From Chlamydomonas reinhardtii (Eukaryota > Chlorophyta > Chlorophyceae > Chlamydomonadales > Chlamydomonadaceae), in assembly GCF_000002595.2 (NCBI RefSeq), contig NC_057012.1, forward strand, positions 186,001 through 250,000: a DNA stretch of 64,000 nt, in the 5' to 3' direction. The notes under the pieces were generated by a model. The model did not search any database. It worked only from the letters and a program-made list of their open reading frames with translations, and was not told the DNA's origin. A program made the translations under genes and the position numbers. This document shows, piece after piece, positions 39,720 through 51,283 of the stretch (positions are counted from its first letter, which is position 1; the number at the start of each line of letters is the position of its first letter).

Positions 39720-40010
39720 CGATGGGAAAGTGGTAAGGCAGGTTGGTAAAGTCCCGTAGGGTGCAGCTGATTCCCAGAACCCAACAAATGGCACACAATT
39801 GGCAACGGCAGGGCAGGAGTGCGCGGCTGGTCGAACGCCGGAGTTACTGTACCGACGAGTTGCTGGCTGGCTGGAAGTTTGCTGACGCGCATTCCTCGCG
39901 CTCCGGGCGCCCGGCCAGGCGATAGCACCACACAGACACACCGCAACGCCACACTGGCGAGGCAGAGCCGCATCGCACCTGCAGGAAGGTGACCAGCGTC
40001 CACGGATGAG
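39720..40010 (+). repeat. Dispersed repeat R1, copy d (full)
   Basis: Almost identical to 9410-9702. It begins GCGATGGGAAAGTGGTAAGG. Here the GT array of copy a is replaced by only GGTGTGCGATGG. Confidence 0.85.
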
Positions 40011-41027
40011 CACTAGAGGCAACCGCAGAGTCTCCCTAGTTAGATGGGTATGCAAGTTATGGAGAGTTGCGGTCCCAACTGTAGTTAGGCAGGAAAATCC
40101 AGGACGTGGCCAGTTTGCCAGCGCCCATGTCATGGGCGTGGCCCGGCGGGCAGGTGCTTGTTACATGAGTGCGCTCTGGCGCCAGGCAGCACCAGAACGT
40201 GCCAAGCAGCGTGGCTGCATAATGCGTAAGGCACCACTGTCGAGCCCTGCCGGGTCACTATCAGGCTACCACCAGCGAGAGGTATATAGTGTCGCAGATG
40301 GTAGCCGCCGGTCCCGCGGTCCGCTCAGAATGTGATGGATGTGGGTAACCTTAAGGAGATGGAGAGTTTGGCACCCGCGCCAGCTTCAGCCGGCCACTGG
40401 AACATGCCCACTTCACAGCAGCAGGCCGAGCAGGTCATCACTCATAACACTACCGTAGGGCGTCTGCCACTGAAATCATGGTCTTCCCCCGGCTACCAGT
40501 CCGAGGCCTAGAGCTCACAGTCGCAGGGGCAACACTGCCCAGTCGCCATCAGTGCGAGCGGCCTCTCGGAGCAAAGTGCGGCTCAGCTCATCCAGCTTGC
40601 AACAGAATAAGAAGAAGCCTCAGACGCATATGCCGGCAGCGGCGGCGCTTCATGCCAGGTGGAGCCACGCTGCCGTCTCTGTGGCGGCAGCAGGCGGCAG
40701 GTACCCAGCCTGTGGAGCTTCTGGGCGCACGCACACCCCTGCAGCGGTGGCGCACATCATCATAGCGGCTTAATTCATGGGTTGTATCGGTGTATTGTTG
40801 CTTTCGGGCTGTAGCTCAGACGTCTTTCGTCTGGGTACACGGCGGTTTGGGGACTTAGGACAAAACCCGTCGAAACCGTGTCCAACAAAGTCTTGCCCTA
40901 GACATTAGCCGTGACATTAGCCCAGTCTTGCCCTAGACATTAGCCCAGGAAGACAGAAGTCTAGAAAACAGCGTAACAGAATGTCTGGCAGTCTGGAGAC
41001 ATTAAGATAGATCGATAGGAGCATGAC
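40011..41027. other. Unassigned intergenic DNA
   Basis: No supported gene. A duplicated phrase TCTTGCCCTAGACATTAGCC occurs twice near 40893-40945. A 40330-40510 stretch reads as a short open segment but has no start or family match. Confidence 0.35.
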
Positions 41028-41225
41028 TTCGCTTAAACCTCTTCACTTCATCCGCTTGAACGGGTCCCCCAGCATAGGTTGGTCGTAGATTACATGCATT
41101 ACACGATCAGGACGAGTGAGAGACGGTCGGAAGTCGCTGTCGCCAGCTGCCGCACAGCCTTTAACCTGCCGCAATGCTTGTATGGTCCTAGGCACGGCAC
41201 CCCTGGTCCCAGGACGACATGCCAT
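41028..41225 (+). repeat. Dispersed repeat R4, copy b
   Basis: Matches 17800-17965; see that entry for landmarks. Confidence 0.7.
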
Positions 41226-41919
41226 GCAAAACTCCCATGGCAAGTGGCACGCTTGAGACCAACATCCCGTCTCCTACGACAACATGTGCGGTCACGCGCT
41301 ATGTCACGATAATCCGAACCAGCTCAGCCAATGCCACAGTGGCAATGACCTGGCATGAGTCTACTAGCCGACCGCCTTGGCACGGGTCACAAGCTGGCGT
41401 GCGTGGACCGTGTCAGCTTGTGGGTGCACGCACAGGCGCCCTGGCAGGAGGTGGAAATGGGAGTCATCCTGGCAAGCCGTAAAGCAGGCCAGTCCCCGAC
41501 TCCCCTGGCTTAAACGGCGACCCCACATACTTTTACAAGGCCTGCTCTATCTGCCTGACTGCAGGAAGGATAGCACCATTATTTCCTTTGGTCAAAGCAC
41601 CTGTCAATGACAAGCGGCTAAGGGAGAGAACGCTGAACTTGGGCGCAGCGGGTGGCAGTGCAGCCGGTGGCAGTCCAGTGTCAGCATGCAGGCTGGGGCT
41701 GTGGCACCTGCTGCGGCATTACTGCCAATGGGGCCAGCGGCGGCGGCGATGGAGGAGGGCAGCACGGCGCCGCTCTAAAAGGTGCGCCAGCGCGCGGGTT
41801 GAGGCCGGGTTTCTGGTTAGCTGTCTTTGCTGGAAAGCATAGCCCCGCACAGTATGTGGTAGGCCGCAGCAGTGAGGAGTGTTGTGGCCAGAGGATTTCC
41901 TGCTGCTTGGTTGATTGCT

Positions 41920-42090
41920 GGTTGTGCCTGTGCTTGGCAGCGGGGCGTGGCTGGATACATGGCGGGCAGCAGTAGTGCCTGTACAAACCGACCCCGGCTA
42001 TGTCTGGGACATGAGGCAGACATTTGCGGCCTCAGACTGGAGACGTGGCGTGGGCTCAGCCCACTTTTCCCTTGCGAGGAGAAACCAATG
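41920..42090 (+). repeat. Dispersed repeat R3, copy c (diverged)
   Basis: Shares AAACCGACCCCGGCTATGTC and GCCTCAGACTGGAG with R3a/b. Its hairpin is GTGGGCTCAGCCCAC, with compensated changes relative to the others. Confidence 0.6.
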
Positions 42091-42979
42091 TTCTTATTCT
42101 ACTCCCATCCACTTCATCCTTCCTCTCAGCTGCACGGCGGCGGCGGCGGCACAGGCGTGCAGAGGCTTACCTTACTTTAGGCCGGCAACATAGCAGCTAG
42201 TCGTCTACCCTGGCCATTGGCGCTCCATATGTCGCAGCAGTAGTGTCATCACCGCCGCAGCAGCACTGCAGGTCCGATTGAGTGCGTCCTGCTGCTGTTG
42301 AGTCTTACTTGTGCCTGCCACCTCCTCGTCGCTGCTCGCTCTCATCCGCACTCGTCATGGCATCATCGCTTCGGCCTACGTTGACTTCACCTCCATTGCA
42401 TGCCTTGGCACGTCATGCCTATCACCCTGCTGCTGCCTGCTGATGTCGACAACCTTACTTGCCATCTCAGTTCATCTGGGCCACACCGCATTCCAAGCCC
42501 GAGCGACGTACGTGCTTTCATGCATGGCATCGTGTTACACGTAGTGGAGGGCGCCTCCGCCGCCGCCCCAGCTCGTAGAAGAGCGTACCTGCAAGCAGAG
42601 AACTGCGGTCTTCGTGCGGGGTTCGGAGGGCGAGCCCGAACCGCCGTGTGGCCACGCAGAGAGAGCATAGACAGGCGGGCACAACGGGGCGCTGTCAGTA
42701 CTGACAGAAGAAAACTCGCAAAGTAGCGATTGCCTTCCCGTGCTGGGCTACTTGACCGGACACCGCGGCCCATGCCGCGCACACCCACGCCGCCCCCCCC
42801 CTCACGGGGGGAACCACCACGTACACTCTGAACACAGGAAACCGCGGTTTCCGGCTATTCGCTATGCTCAACTTTTAGTTTCCTTCACGTAAGGCTGTGC
42901 GGCCCCTTAAACAGTGTCATTTGTCATCGCTTTGTGCGCATCGACCCGGGTTCACTCGGGCCAGGAGCACTGTCCAAAA
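42091..42979. other. Unassigned intergenic DNA
   Basis: CT-rich and CTG/CCG-rich patches; no supported gene. Confidence 0.35.
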
Positions 42980-43720
42980 ATCACCTGACTTATGGGACTC
43001 TTCGGGCCAAGACAGTGCGCGTCTCTGACGCCAGCCATCGTCTTCGGACGTGATGTTTTGAGTGGTGCTTGCGTTTGATGGGGCTGTCGGCAGACCACTG
43101 GCCTGTCGTGCCTTGTTTTGCGTTGGTGCTGCCGCCAGAAGACCTAAACGAGATGAGGGGTGTTACTTGGCGGTGGGGCTTTGGCGGGCTTCGGCTTGGC
43201 TTCGACTCCTGCGCGTATCACTATGAAGGTCGGCAGTCAACCAGGGGGTGGGTGTTTCTCTCGGACCGGTGGAGGGTGGTTGTTTTCGTGGGTTTGCTTG
43301 CGCTTGATTGTGTTTCATTTTTTCCCTGCCGCGTCTGGCTGTCTGTCCTTCTTTCGCTTTTGGGTCAAAGCCACAGGGGGATGGGGAATGTCTCGCCGCT
43401 CTTGCGTGTGTGCCGCGCCTCGTTTCGGGGTGCGCTATGGCTTCGAGTTGTCGTGTTGTTGCGGCTGCCGTTTTGCGGCGCTGCTGTATTCGCTGCTTGT
43501 TTCTTGGCGGCCGCGGTGCTTTGGTCCCGCGTGGCCTGCGCTCGCTCGGCGCACGTGTGTGGGTTCCTCTGCAATGTTATTGCGATTTGTCAGGTCCCAA
43601 TCCTCGGCCCGGCTCAGTCCGGTCGGCTCCTTGATTACAGCGAAGGCTGTCAGGGCCACCAGGCTAAACGAATCCAACATCCTGCATGAGCGGCGTATGA
43701 GCCCCTGTCTGTTGCCGTCA
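42980..43720 (+). mobile_element. LINE 3' region, plus orientation
   Basis: Positions about 43000-43300 are the reverse complement of the blocks at 1-190 and 1000-1140 (GCTGTCGGCAGACCACTGGC, GCCAGAAGACCTAAACGAG, GGCTTCGGCTTGGCTTCGAC). The 43300-43720 part continues without a clear counterpart in the window. The plus frames of ~200 codons across it have no recognisable domain. Confidence 0.55.
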
Positions 43721-44075
43721 ACACAAATGCATCCATAGATGTAAGCTAGATGATGTCTGGCCTGATACGACGTATCCCTTTAGAATGTAGACGTCGGCCC
43801 CGGCTCGGACTTAAGAACACGCGTTCGTCTCACGTACTAAGCCCTGAACCCATAGCCTCTGCCTCCTTCCATCCTCTGTACAACGTCCAGCATCCACTTA
43901 CTCCTACCATACTCCATTCACACTCCAGGGCAAGCATGCCAGTTCAGCCCTTCACCGACACAATATCACAAACTGTACGTGCTCCTTGATCCCAATGTTA
44001 GGCTGCTCCTAGTAGCAAAAACAGCTGCAGTAGTATACTCAGTAATAATGCACGTGCTTGCTCAGAGCTTGCTTA
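43721..44075. other. Unassigned intergenic, 3' flank of FkbM gene
   Basis: Should contain the 3' UTR of the minus-strand gene; nothing else is seen. Confidence 0.35.
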
Positions 44076-45836
44076 TCAGAAACCAGGAGGGCGCCACGCC
44101 GCAGCATTGTGTACACAGAAGAGCTCGTCCTGCAAGAAGGTGATAGCAAGTGCCAGCATGCAGGCGAGTGTAAGCGAGTAATAAAAAGACACAACAGGCG
44201 TTGCAAGGAAACTTGGAGGTGAATGAGAATGACACAAGGCCACCATACGCTGCTTGCCTGACAGTATTTGTTGTTGGTCCTGACTTGGTCCGTGCAGGCC
44301 GTATACTTCTCAATGTACTGTAGAAACTCGTCCTCGGACTTGGGCAGCTGGTCCAGCATCACCTTCAGCCCACGGGAGGCGCATTTGTAGCCCGTGGCCG
44401 CCAGCAGTGAAAATACCTCCCTACGTGTATTTGAGCGTTTTCAAAGTGTATGCAAGACCCTTACCACTGATGGACTGGAAGTGAATTACCAACCTACTTG
44501 CGACCTTCAGCACATACTGTCAACGTGTGCCCATATGCACGCCCGGGTAGCACTATATCACCTACTAACTACTAATACCAAACACCCACGCCTCACCAGT
44601 TTGACGTTCGGACCTCGTGCAGGTAGTATGTGAGCTCAAAGAACAGATACCAGGGGGCGGTGCGCGGATTTGTAAACAGTCGGTGCGCTGTTGCGAACGC
44701 AGAGGGCTCCCAGCCTTCCACGTCAACCTGCAGGGGGATGGAAACATGCAGGGACCTTCAAACCTTCGGACATGCAGGGCTTTGTGGACATTCACGCCCG
44801 GCAACCGTGCCCTGTTGTGTATTCGCTATGTATACAGTACATCAGCACGGACAATAACTTGTGGCTTCATATCGTGTGGCTTCGCACCTTTGCATACAAC
44901 ACGGGCTCCTTGGCAACGTCGTCGATACGAATCACATCCGTTGTCACACCGGGCGGCGAGGTCGTCCCCTTTGCATTCACATTCCAGCCGTCAAAAGTAA
45001 CCACGGAGGTATTGGACACAAGTGCGGGAAAGATCTGCACGCGATCCTGGAACTGGTTGAGCGCGACAGACATGTGAAGGTAACCAAGGGACACAAGGCT
45101 GCCTGCAAGGTGGGATGGATAGCAAGGTGCGATGGCAAAGTGCGCTCAGACAGCTGCCAATCAAGTCAAGCCTTAGAACAGCACGACCGGAAAATGAGGA
45201 AAACGTGCCTGCTGCAGAAACCCTGGCACCAGTAACGTAACGATGGCCTGGCCATGTCTGCACACCCACACGCGTGCCCTCTTACCATCAAATGCCTGGG
45301 CCTTACAACCCTGGGCAGCGGCCAGCAAGGCGAAGTAGCCGATGTTGGAACCTACATCAAGGACTAGACGCCTTTGGCTGGGATGGTGGCAGAACTTGCT
45401 TGTGATGCGCAGCATAAGGTCCGTCTCGTCAGCCGCCCACACGCCTACATGATTCACGATGATAGGAAATAGGGAAGTCAAGCAGAGATCCGCAGCCTTG
45501 ACGTGGAACCAACGAGTAGCGCAAAAAAGGCGCCAAGGCCCCACACCATTAACTTGTACCTTGCTCCCTCAGAGCCTTGTGAACATTATCAGCATACTCT
45601 AATGCCATTGGCGTCGCAACGACTAGTGGGTACAGAGTCGGAAGCGTCAAGGCGGTGATGGCAACAGTGAACTTCTCGTCAGGCATGTTGAAGTGCTTGA
45701 TCCTAGCTTCCCGAATGCGCCTTGACTCGGTCAACCATACAGAGAACTGGCTCTCTGATACGAAGGCCGAGCGCTCCGCGCTCGCCACGGCGCAAGCCGC
45801 GGACAACAGCGAGAACACGAGGTACGTGATAGCCAT
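44076..45836 (-). CDS. FkbM-family methyltransferase, six exons
   Basis: Exons on the minus strand, all in phase: 45560-45836, 45286-45444, 44888-45102, 44597-44727, 44258-44420 and 44076-44129, giving 332 residues. The ATG at 45836 is preferred over an in-frame GTG upstream because it starts a signal peptide (MAITYLVFSLLSAACAVASA). The FkbM domain shows RRLVLDVGSNIGYFALLAAA (motif I), CKAQAFDGSLVSLGYLHMSV (motif II), VIRIDDVAKE, then KVDVEGWEPSAF, the family hallmark. The intron after 44258 begins GC and ends AG, the rarer splice class; the other four are GT-AG. Secretory O-methyltransferase is the likely role, substrate unknown. It differs from the 26.7 kb FkbM gene in intron content and sequence, so they are not a recent pair. 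Confidence 0.88.
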
Positions 45837-45884
45837 GAGGTGCACTTTGATTGTGTATTGTTTGATGTATAATGTTGCTATACA

Positions 45885-45925
45885 GCGACATCTCTACAGC
45901 GACATCTCTACAGCGACATCTCTGG
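45885..45925 (+). repeat. CTACAGCGACATCT triplicate
   Basis: Three copies of a 14-base word just upstream of the FkbM gene on its promoter side. Chance slippage, or a small regulatory repeat. Confidence 0.7.
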
Positions 45926-46229
45926 AGTCGGGGCACGCCCCATGGCTGCCGTGCCAGTCGCTAGTGTGGAACAGAAGGCACACAGACTGTACATGCTGCG
46001 GCCCCCAATCCCATCAAGCCCCATACGCGCACCTCACCAGCAGTAGGGTTGCAAGCGGCGCGGCGGGCGCGTCGGGTGCCTGGGTCCGCATGGCCGGAGG
46101 GTCGGACCGCTGCGTGTGGCTGCCTTTCCCGCCACCACAGCAGCTGCAACAGCAGCCCAAGATGATGTGCTGGAGTCCGGCACCTGTTTGCCGGAATGAA
46201 GGGTGGTTCACGGCACAACGGTTTCTTTC

Positions 46230-48056
46230 CATATTCTGCCCCCATGGACCCGGGTCGCGGCGGCGTGGCTGCGCGAGGTGCACCCGGCGGCAACGCCCAT
46301 GCATTTGTTGGTGCGGGGGGCCGCGGACCGTGTGCTAAATAAGCCGCTCTGCCCGCTCACCCCGGCGGGCAAGCCGTTTGCGCGCCTGCTGAAAGCCATG
46401 ACTGAATTGCCCGCGGTGACTCTTGTGGCGCCGCCCGAGCCGGGCGCGTGGGTGAGTCACGTGCCGTTGTGGGCTAACCCGGCGCTGTGTGAGGACGGCC
46501 GCACGTGGGAAGTGGCTTTCGCGGATTTGTTCGCTCTGCCGGGACTGGCGTGTGTGGGCCAGCTGGTTGCAGCGCATGAAGGGCTGAACGAACTGCGGCA
46601 GGCATGTACACGCCCTTGGGCGTGGGGCTCCCGGTTTGGTGAAGCGTGTGTGGATATGTATGTGACCGCTGTGTGGCGGCGGGTGCTGCACTGGAGCACG
46701 CGGGCGCGCCTGCCGTCGCCCCTGCCGGGGCCGGCGGCGTCGCCTCCAGACGCGGCCGACCGGTTTGCGGCGGCGGTGGCCCTTCTCTCCGCTGGCTGGG
46801 CTGCCGCCGCGCGTGCGGCCCAGCTGGCTCGGGGGCCTGCCGCCGCGCTGCCGCTCCCGGTGGCCGACATCGTGAGTGCTACGGCGGAGTCGGTGCAACG
46901 GGTGGTGCGGGGGCTTGGCTGGTTGCAGTGCGGGGGGCCGCCCATCCTGCTCACTGCCTACACGGCGAAGGCGGAGACCGTGCTACAAATGTCTCCACAG
47001 TTAGCCGCCCTGAAGGCTAAGCGTTTGCAGTATATGTGCGATGCGGGTGTGTCGGGGGTGGGAGCTGCCCTGGCGGCGGGGGCCTTCGTGTGCACCTTGG
47101 CCCGCTTGTGGTCGCTGAAATGGGAGAATCATCATAAGGAAGCACTGTGGCGTGTGGCCGCCAACGCTTGCTGGGCGTTTCCACGGCATGCTAGCGAGCG
47201 GGCGCAAGGCGTTGCTGTTGACCCGTGTTGGGCGTGTGGGGTTGACATGCAGGATGGGGACCGGCGTCACTGGTTTTGGGACTGCACTGTTGCGCAGTCA
47301 CTGCGGGAAAGTATGGGGATGGCTATGGGTTTCCTGCCGGAGGAGGCTCTAAGTGCCTTCTCTCGTGAGGAGTTGTGGTTAGTGCGCCCGCCTGCGGGGC
47401 TTGCGCCACCTGTGTGGGATGTGGTGTGTCTCGCTGCTATGTCTGCCCTGCACTTTGGTCGGCAGCGTGTGGTTATCGCCGGGTTGGCGGCGCGAGCGAA
47501 GCTGCCGTCGGCCCGGGTGCTGAGCATTGGACTTGCCGTTGTAGCTGACTTCTGGGGTCGTCTCCAGACGTTTGTGACTTTGGGTATCAGGCCAAAGGGT
47601 TGGGACGCTGTGCCGTTTGCGCATCCTTTCATCTCTCGGGCTGTTGGTGACGGCATGGTTTTGCGCTTGCCGTATGACGCTGATTCCCCGCCCCCCTCGC
47701 CGTGAGAGGTTGTGCGTGGTTGGTGGCTTTGTGTGTGGGCAGGATGCACGTGTGGGCGACCGTTCTAGTACCTGGACGCTTGCGCCCCGGTTAGTGCGTG
47801 CGCTGTGCGTGTGTCCTGCGGCCTAGACGTTTCCCGGCACTCCTGTGCCTAGGCTTGTGGCGTTGAGGCACAGCGGTCGGGCTCTGGCGGGTTGAGGCTT
47901 GGCTAGGACTCACTGTGGGCGGAGTCACACGGACTTTGCCCGCGGGAGGGTTTGCAGCAAAGTCGGGGTTGGTGGAGTCAAGTTGGGCCCTGATAGCATG
48001 TGATGGCTCGGCGTCTTCGGGTGCTGGGACTGTCCCTTCTGTAACATCCGCATTCA
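46230..48056 (+). mobile_element. LINE copy 3, 5'-truncated, with long open frame
   Basis: It contains an open frame to 47705 of about 490 codons (from about 46230), the C-terminal part of the RT polyprotein. Landmarks are FADLFALPGLACVGQLVAAH, WRRVLHWSTRARLPSPLPGP, LWSLKWENHHKEALWRVAAN, the CCHC knuckle CWACGVDMQDGDRRHWFW and WDVVCLAAMSALHFGRQRVV. The stop at 47703-47705 is followed by a ~350-base 3' UTR and the terminus GTAACATCCGCATTCAT at 48056. The RT catalytic blocks are missing, so it is 5'-truncated as LINEs usually are. The open frame suggests the youngest of the copies here. Confidence 0.88.
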
Positions 48057-49083
48057 TATTCTTCCCTGTGTGGTACAAATTTGGCGGCCTTAAAGATAGT
48101 TCTGGGGCACCGACAGCCGCCTGTCGCGAGTACCCGTGGCATGGAGCCGAACCTTCCCGGTACCGACGACGCAGCCGCGCTCAGCGGCCGCAGCAGCGAT
48201 GTCAGCGACGTCACGCCGCGACGTCACACCTTCACCGTCACCGTGTCCAAGGAGGTGGCCGCAGGCGTGGCGCCGCTCAGCCCCATCGCCTCCATCACCG
48301 CCCGCCCACGTCCCGCAGCTGTACCCTGCCCGAGCGGCAGCCTGAAGCGCCAGCTCGGGCTGGGCGACTGCATCGCGCCCCACAGCATTGACCCGTCCTG
48401 GCGCCGTTGCTGGATCCCACACTCACCCCCGCTGCCGTCATCAGATGGAGCAGCGCCGAGGCACGGTGCGTGGCGGGGCTCACAACCGTGGTGGGCGTGC
48501 CAGCCAGCAACTTTATACTATTGTTCGGCTGTCTCAGCTCTGCGGCTTGCTGCAGCCCACAGCTACCTGCCTCAGTGCCTATGAACACCATCCCGTCCTG
48601 CTGCTGAATGGCCCGGTTGCGCCCGGTTACGCCCCTTGTGCCCCCTCTTCCCGCGGGCCTAAACGGCTGCCTGGGCCCCGCCGACGTGCGCAAGGGCAAC
48701 GGCCTGCTGCCGCCGCCGCCCTGGGGCGACCGGCCACGCTGACTGGGCGCTGCACAAGGCCAAGGCCCGCTTCCGGCTGGTGCTGCAGGGCTGGTGGGTT
48801 GCCGGGGGTAATGCGGCCTGGTTGGCTGCGCGCTGCGGTGACGTCGTGACAGTGCTGCCGCCTGAAGGACTAATAGGTGGAGGCATATGGGCACCGCAGC
48901 GGAATGACAGGCTGCCCACACTCGCTGCAGGTGGTCGGACGTAGCAACACGCAACCCCGCCACCTACCGGCATGATGCGCGCCGCGGCCTGTACTGCTGA
49001 TGGCCCTGTCGCAGCAGTACCAGAGCACATCTCTGCCAACGAGTACACACTGCACGGCGGTAACATTCGTATTGCCATCGCGT
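48057..49083. other. Degenerate coding-like region, unrecognised
   Basis: From 48141 an ATG opens a frame (MEPNLPGTDDAAALSGR...) of about 95 residues with GC3-rich codon use, then the sense moves to another frame around 48400 (DPTLTPAAVIRWSSAEARCV). This looks like a broken gene or part of an element. I do not recognise the family. Confidence 0.35.
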
Positions 49084-49137
49084 TGCTGCATCGCATACTC
49101 TGTCTTTGCGCTTGGTTTTCCGTGTGCTCTTTAACAC
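49084..49137 (-). repeat. GT-linked module, copy 4 (without array)
   Basis: Holds TGCATCGCATACTCTGTCTT and GTGTGCTCTTTAACAC, the complement of 9751-9800. In this copy no GT array is attached. Confidence 0.75.
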
Positions 49138-50354
49138 TGTACGGTGGGCAGGACACCCCCGACACTTTCACCTGCCCCCACCTGCTCAACACCATCGTTT
49201 GGTTGCTTGGCGAAGGAGGACGGCAGGCGGCAGGCCAACCGACTGTGGCGGTGCCGCAGTGGGAGAGATCGTGCAGTGGCGCCAAAGAGTGACAGGGGCG
49301 GCTCTGTCGGCTGTCTGCCGCGAGCTGCACAGGCAGCAGGTAATGGCTCGGAGGCCGCCAGCATGACGGCCCTGGTGTAGCAGCTGCAGGCGGCGGCGGC
49401 GGTGAACGGCAGCCGGCAAGTGCCGGAGTCTGTTCGGCAGACGGTGGCGGCTGCCATGGCGGCTCCCATGCCTGCTCCTACCGCCCCTGCCCTGCCCGCC
49501 AACGATACCAAGAACAGCCGCCCAGCCACCGGTCAGCTCCTGCGGCAGTGTAACGTGGCTCGGGCGCTGGAGCTGCTGCTGGCGGGCCGGCGGGGAGGCA
49601 CAGGGGCGACCAACGCCACACAGCAGGTGGCATGCAGAACAGGGATGTCGGCGGCGGCGGCGAAGGCGGCGTGGGGAGGCCTGAACACCACCACCTGTGG
49701 CTCGGTGGGCGTAAAGCTGCGGGCGGTTCGGCATGTACCGTATTGGTGATGACAGGGCTTGCATCTTCCAGGGGTAGACCGCCGCTCTCCGAAGACGCCA
49801 GCCCTGGTGACAATCCGGGAAACAATGATACAAATCAGGACATTACCTCATGTTGAAGGAGGGGAGCATGTAAGGCGGTACTATATTGTATGGTGAGAGG
49901 CTTTGATGCAAGCACGGTGGTCACAGGGGGCAGCGTTGTACGCAGGCTCTAGCGGGCGCTGGTGTGGCCCTCAAGTGCACGGCGATTCTGTAGGGGCACC
50001 GGTGGGCGAACACAAAATGAACTGAACGCGCGTGCCAGTTTGAATAGACAGGCTACGAACATGTACCACCCTTTTTGCCATGTGTGGCATCGGGCCGTCA
50101 GTGCTCGCGCATGGCCAACACGCCCACATGCCCGCACATGACTGAAAACAGGAGTCTAGTGAGATTCACAACTTCAAACGGGAGCATAGGAGTAGGAACG
50201 TGCCCCTTAAGACTTACGAGGGGAGAAGTGGAGAACAATAAGTAGGGCGTTATCATTTGTTGGCGTCATAGGGGTCAGCACGGCCCGGGCCTCCGGTTTG
50301 CGCGAGGCAGGAAGGCACGCTAAGATCGTGCGTACCACCTTGTGACCTTGTAAC
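49138..50354. other. Unassigned region with an Ala-rich frame
   Basis: A plus-strand frame at 49402-49749 (115 codons) is Ala/Thr-rich and ends GVKLRAVRHVPYW. It lacks a start context or known motif and could be part of the degenerate region to its left. The rest is noncoding as far as I can see. Confidence 0.3.
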
Positions 50355-50363
50355 TACACATAG

Positions 50364-50524
<161 letters not shown>

Positions 50525-50526
50525 CA

Positions 50527-50580
50527 GGCTGAATGTTATACACTGTCTTTGCGCTTTGTACTCCTTATGCTCTTGAACAC
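50527..50580 (-). repeat. GT-linked module, copy 5
   Basis: Reads ATACACTGTCTTTGCGCTTT and ATGCTCTTGAACAC; a diverged complement of 9751-9800, again joined to a CA array. Confidence 0.8.
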
Positions 50581-51283
50581 CGGCTGCAGCAGACGCCATG
50601 GCGTTCCACTCATCTTTCAGAGGCAGCCGTAGTTGGTGAGATAAGGGGACCGATGCAGCCCCATGCGGCGAGAAGGCACCCCTAGGAAAGCCCAATCTTT
50701 CTCGCCCGAGGACTGGTATTGGGGCCCGTTTCTTGCCGCTCCCCGAGTATGCAAGCCCTGCCTCCCAGTCAGGAAGTGAGAGGGCCGGGGCGAAGGTTTT
50801 ACATTCAGTGCTGCCAGGTACATAGGCCTACGCTGGCACAGTATCCCAATCATTTGGCAAGCCAGATGTTGCACCTAGCAGCGCTCTTGGCGCCCAGTTC
50901 ACTAACTCCGTTGACGCAATGTTACAGTATGATTGGCCTGTCGCACGTTTCGGCATGCTCCATCCTGATAGGATCGCCTGCACGCGCATGTGGCGTTGAA
51001 GCACGCACCTCTGCCTTAATCGTCGTCCTGCGGCTCTTCTCCTCGCTACGCCTCCTCAAGCCGTCCTGCCCCATGCCCTCGCCCTCCCCAGCCTAACTTG
51101 ACGCATCCCCTGCTGCTGTGCCTGCAACACTACACAGCAGCATTGCCAGCCCCCACGCAGCACCCCTAGCACCTCATACGCCTTTGCTGCAACGCTGGTA
51201 CCGTATCCGCGCCTGCTGCTCCCAGCTTTCCCGAGCGGCCTGCACACTGCTTCCCACCATACTCCCGCCACGCCCCCGGCACC
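50581..51283 (-). other. Intergenic and 3' UTR of acetolactate synthase
   Basis: A minus-strand TGTAA at about 50924 fits the algal poly(A) signal and gives a 3' UTR of about 360 bases. No other feature. Confidence 0.45.

Noticed and set aside
43069-43689. 206-codon plus-strand frame
   Set aside because: It overlaps a LINE 3' region that is repeated at 1-190 and 1000-1140. Composition is aromatic/Cys-rich with no domain.
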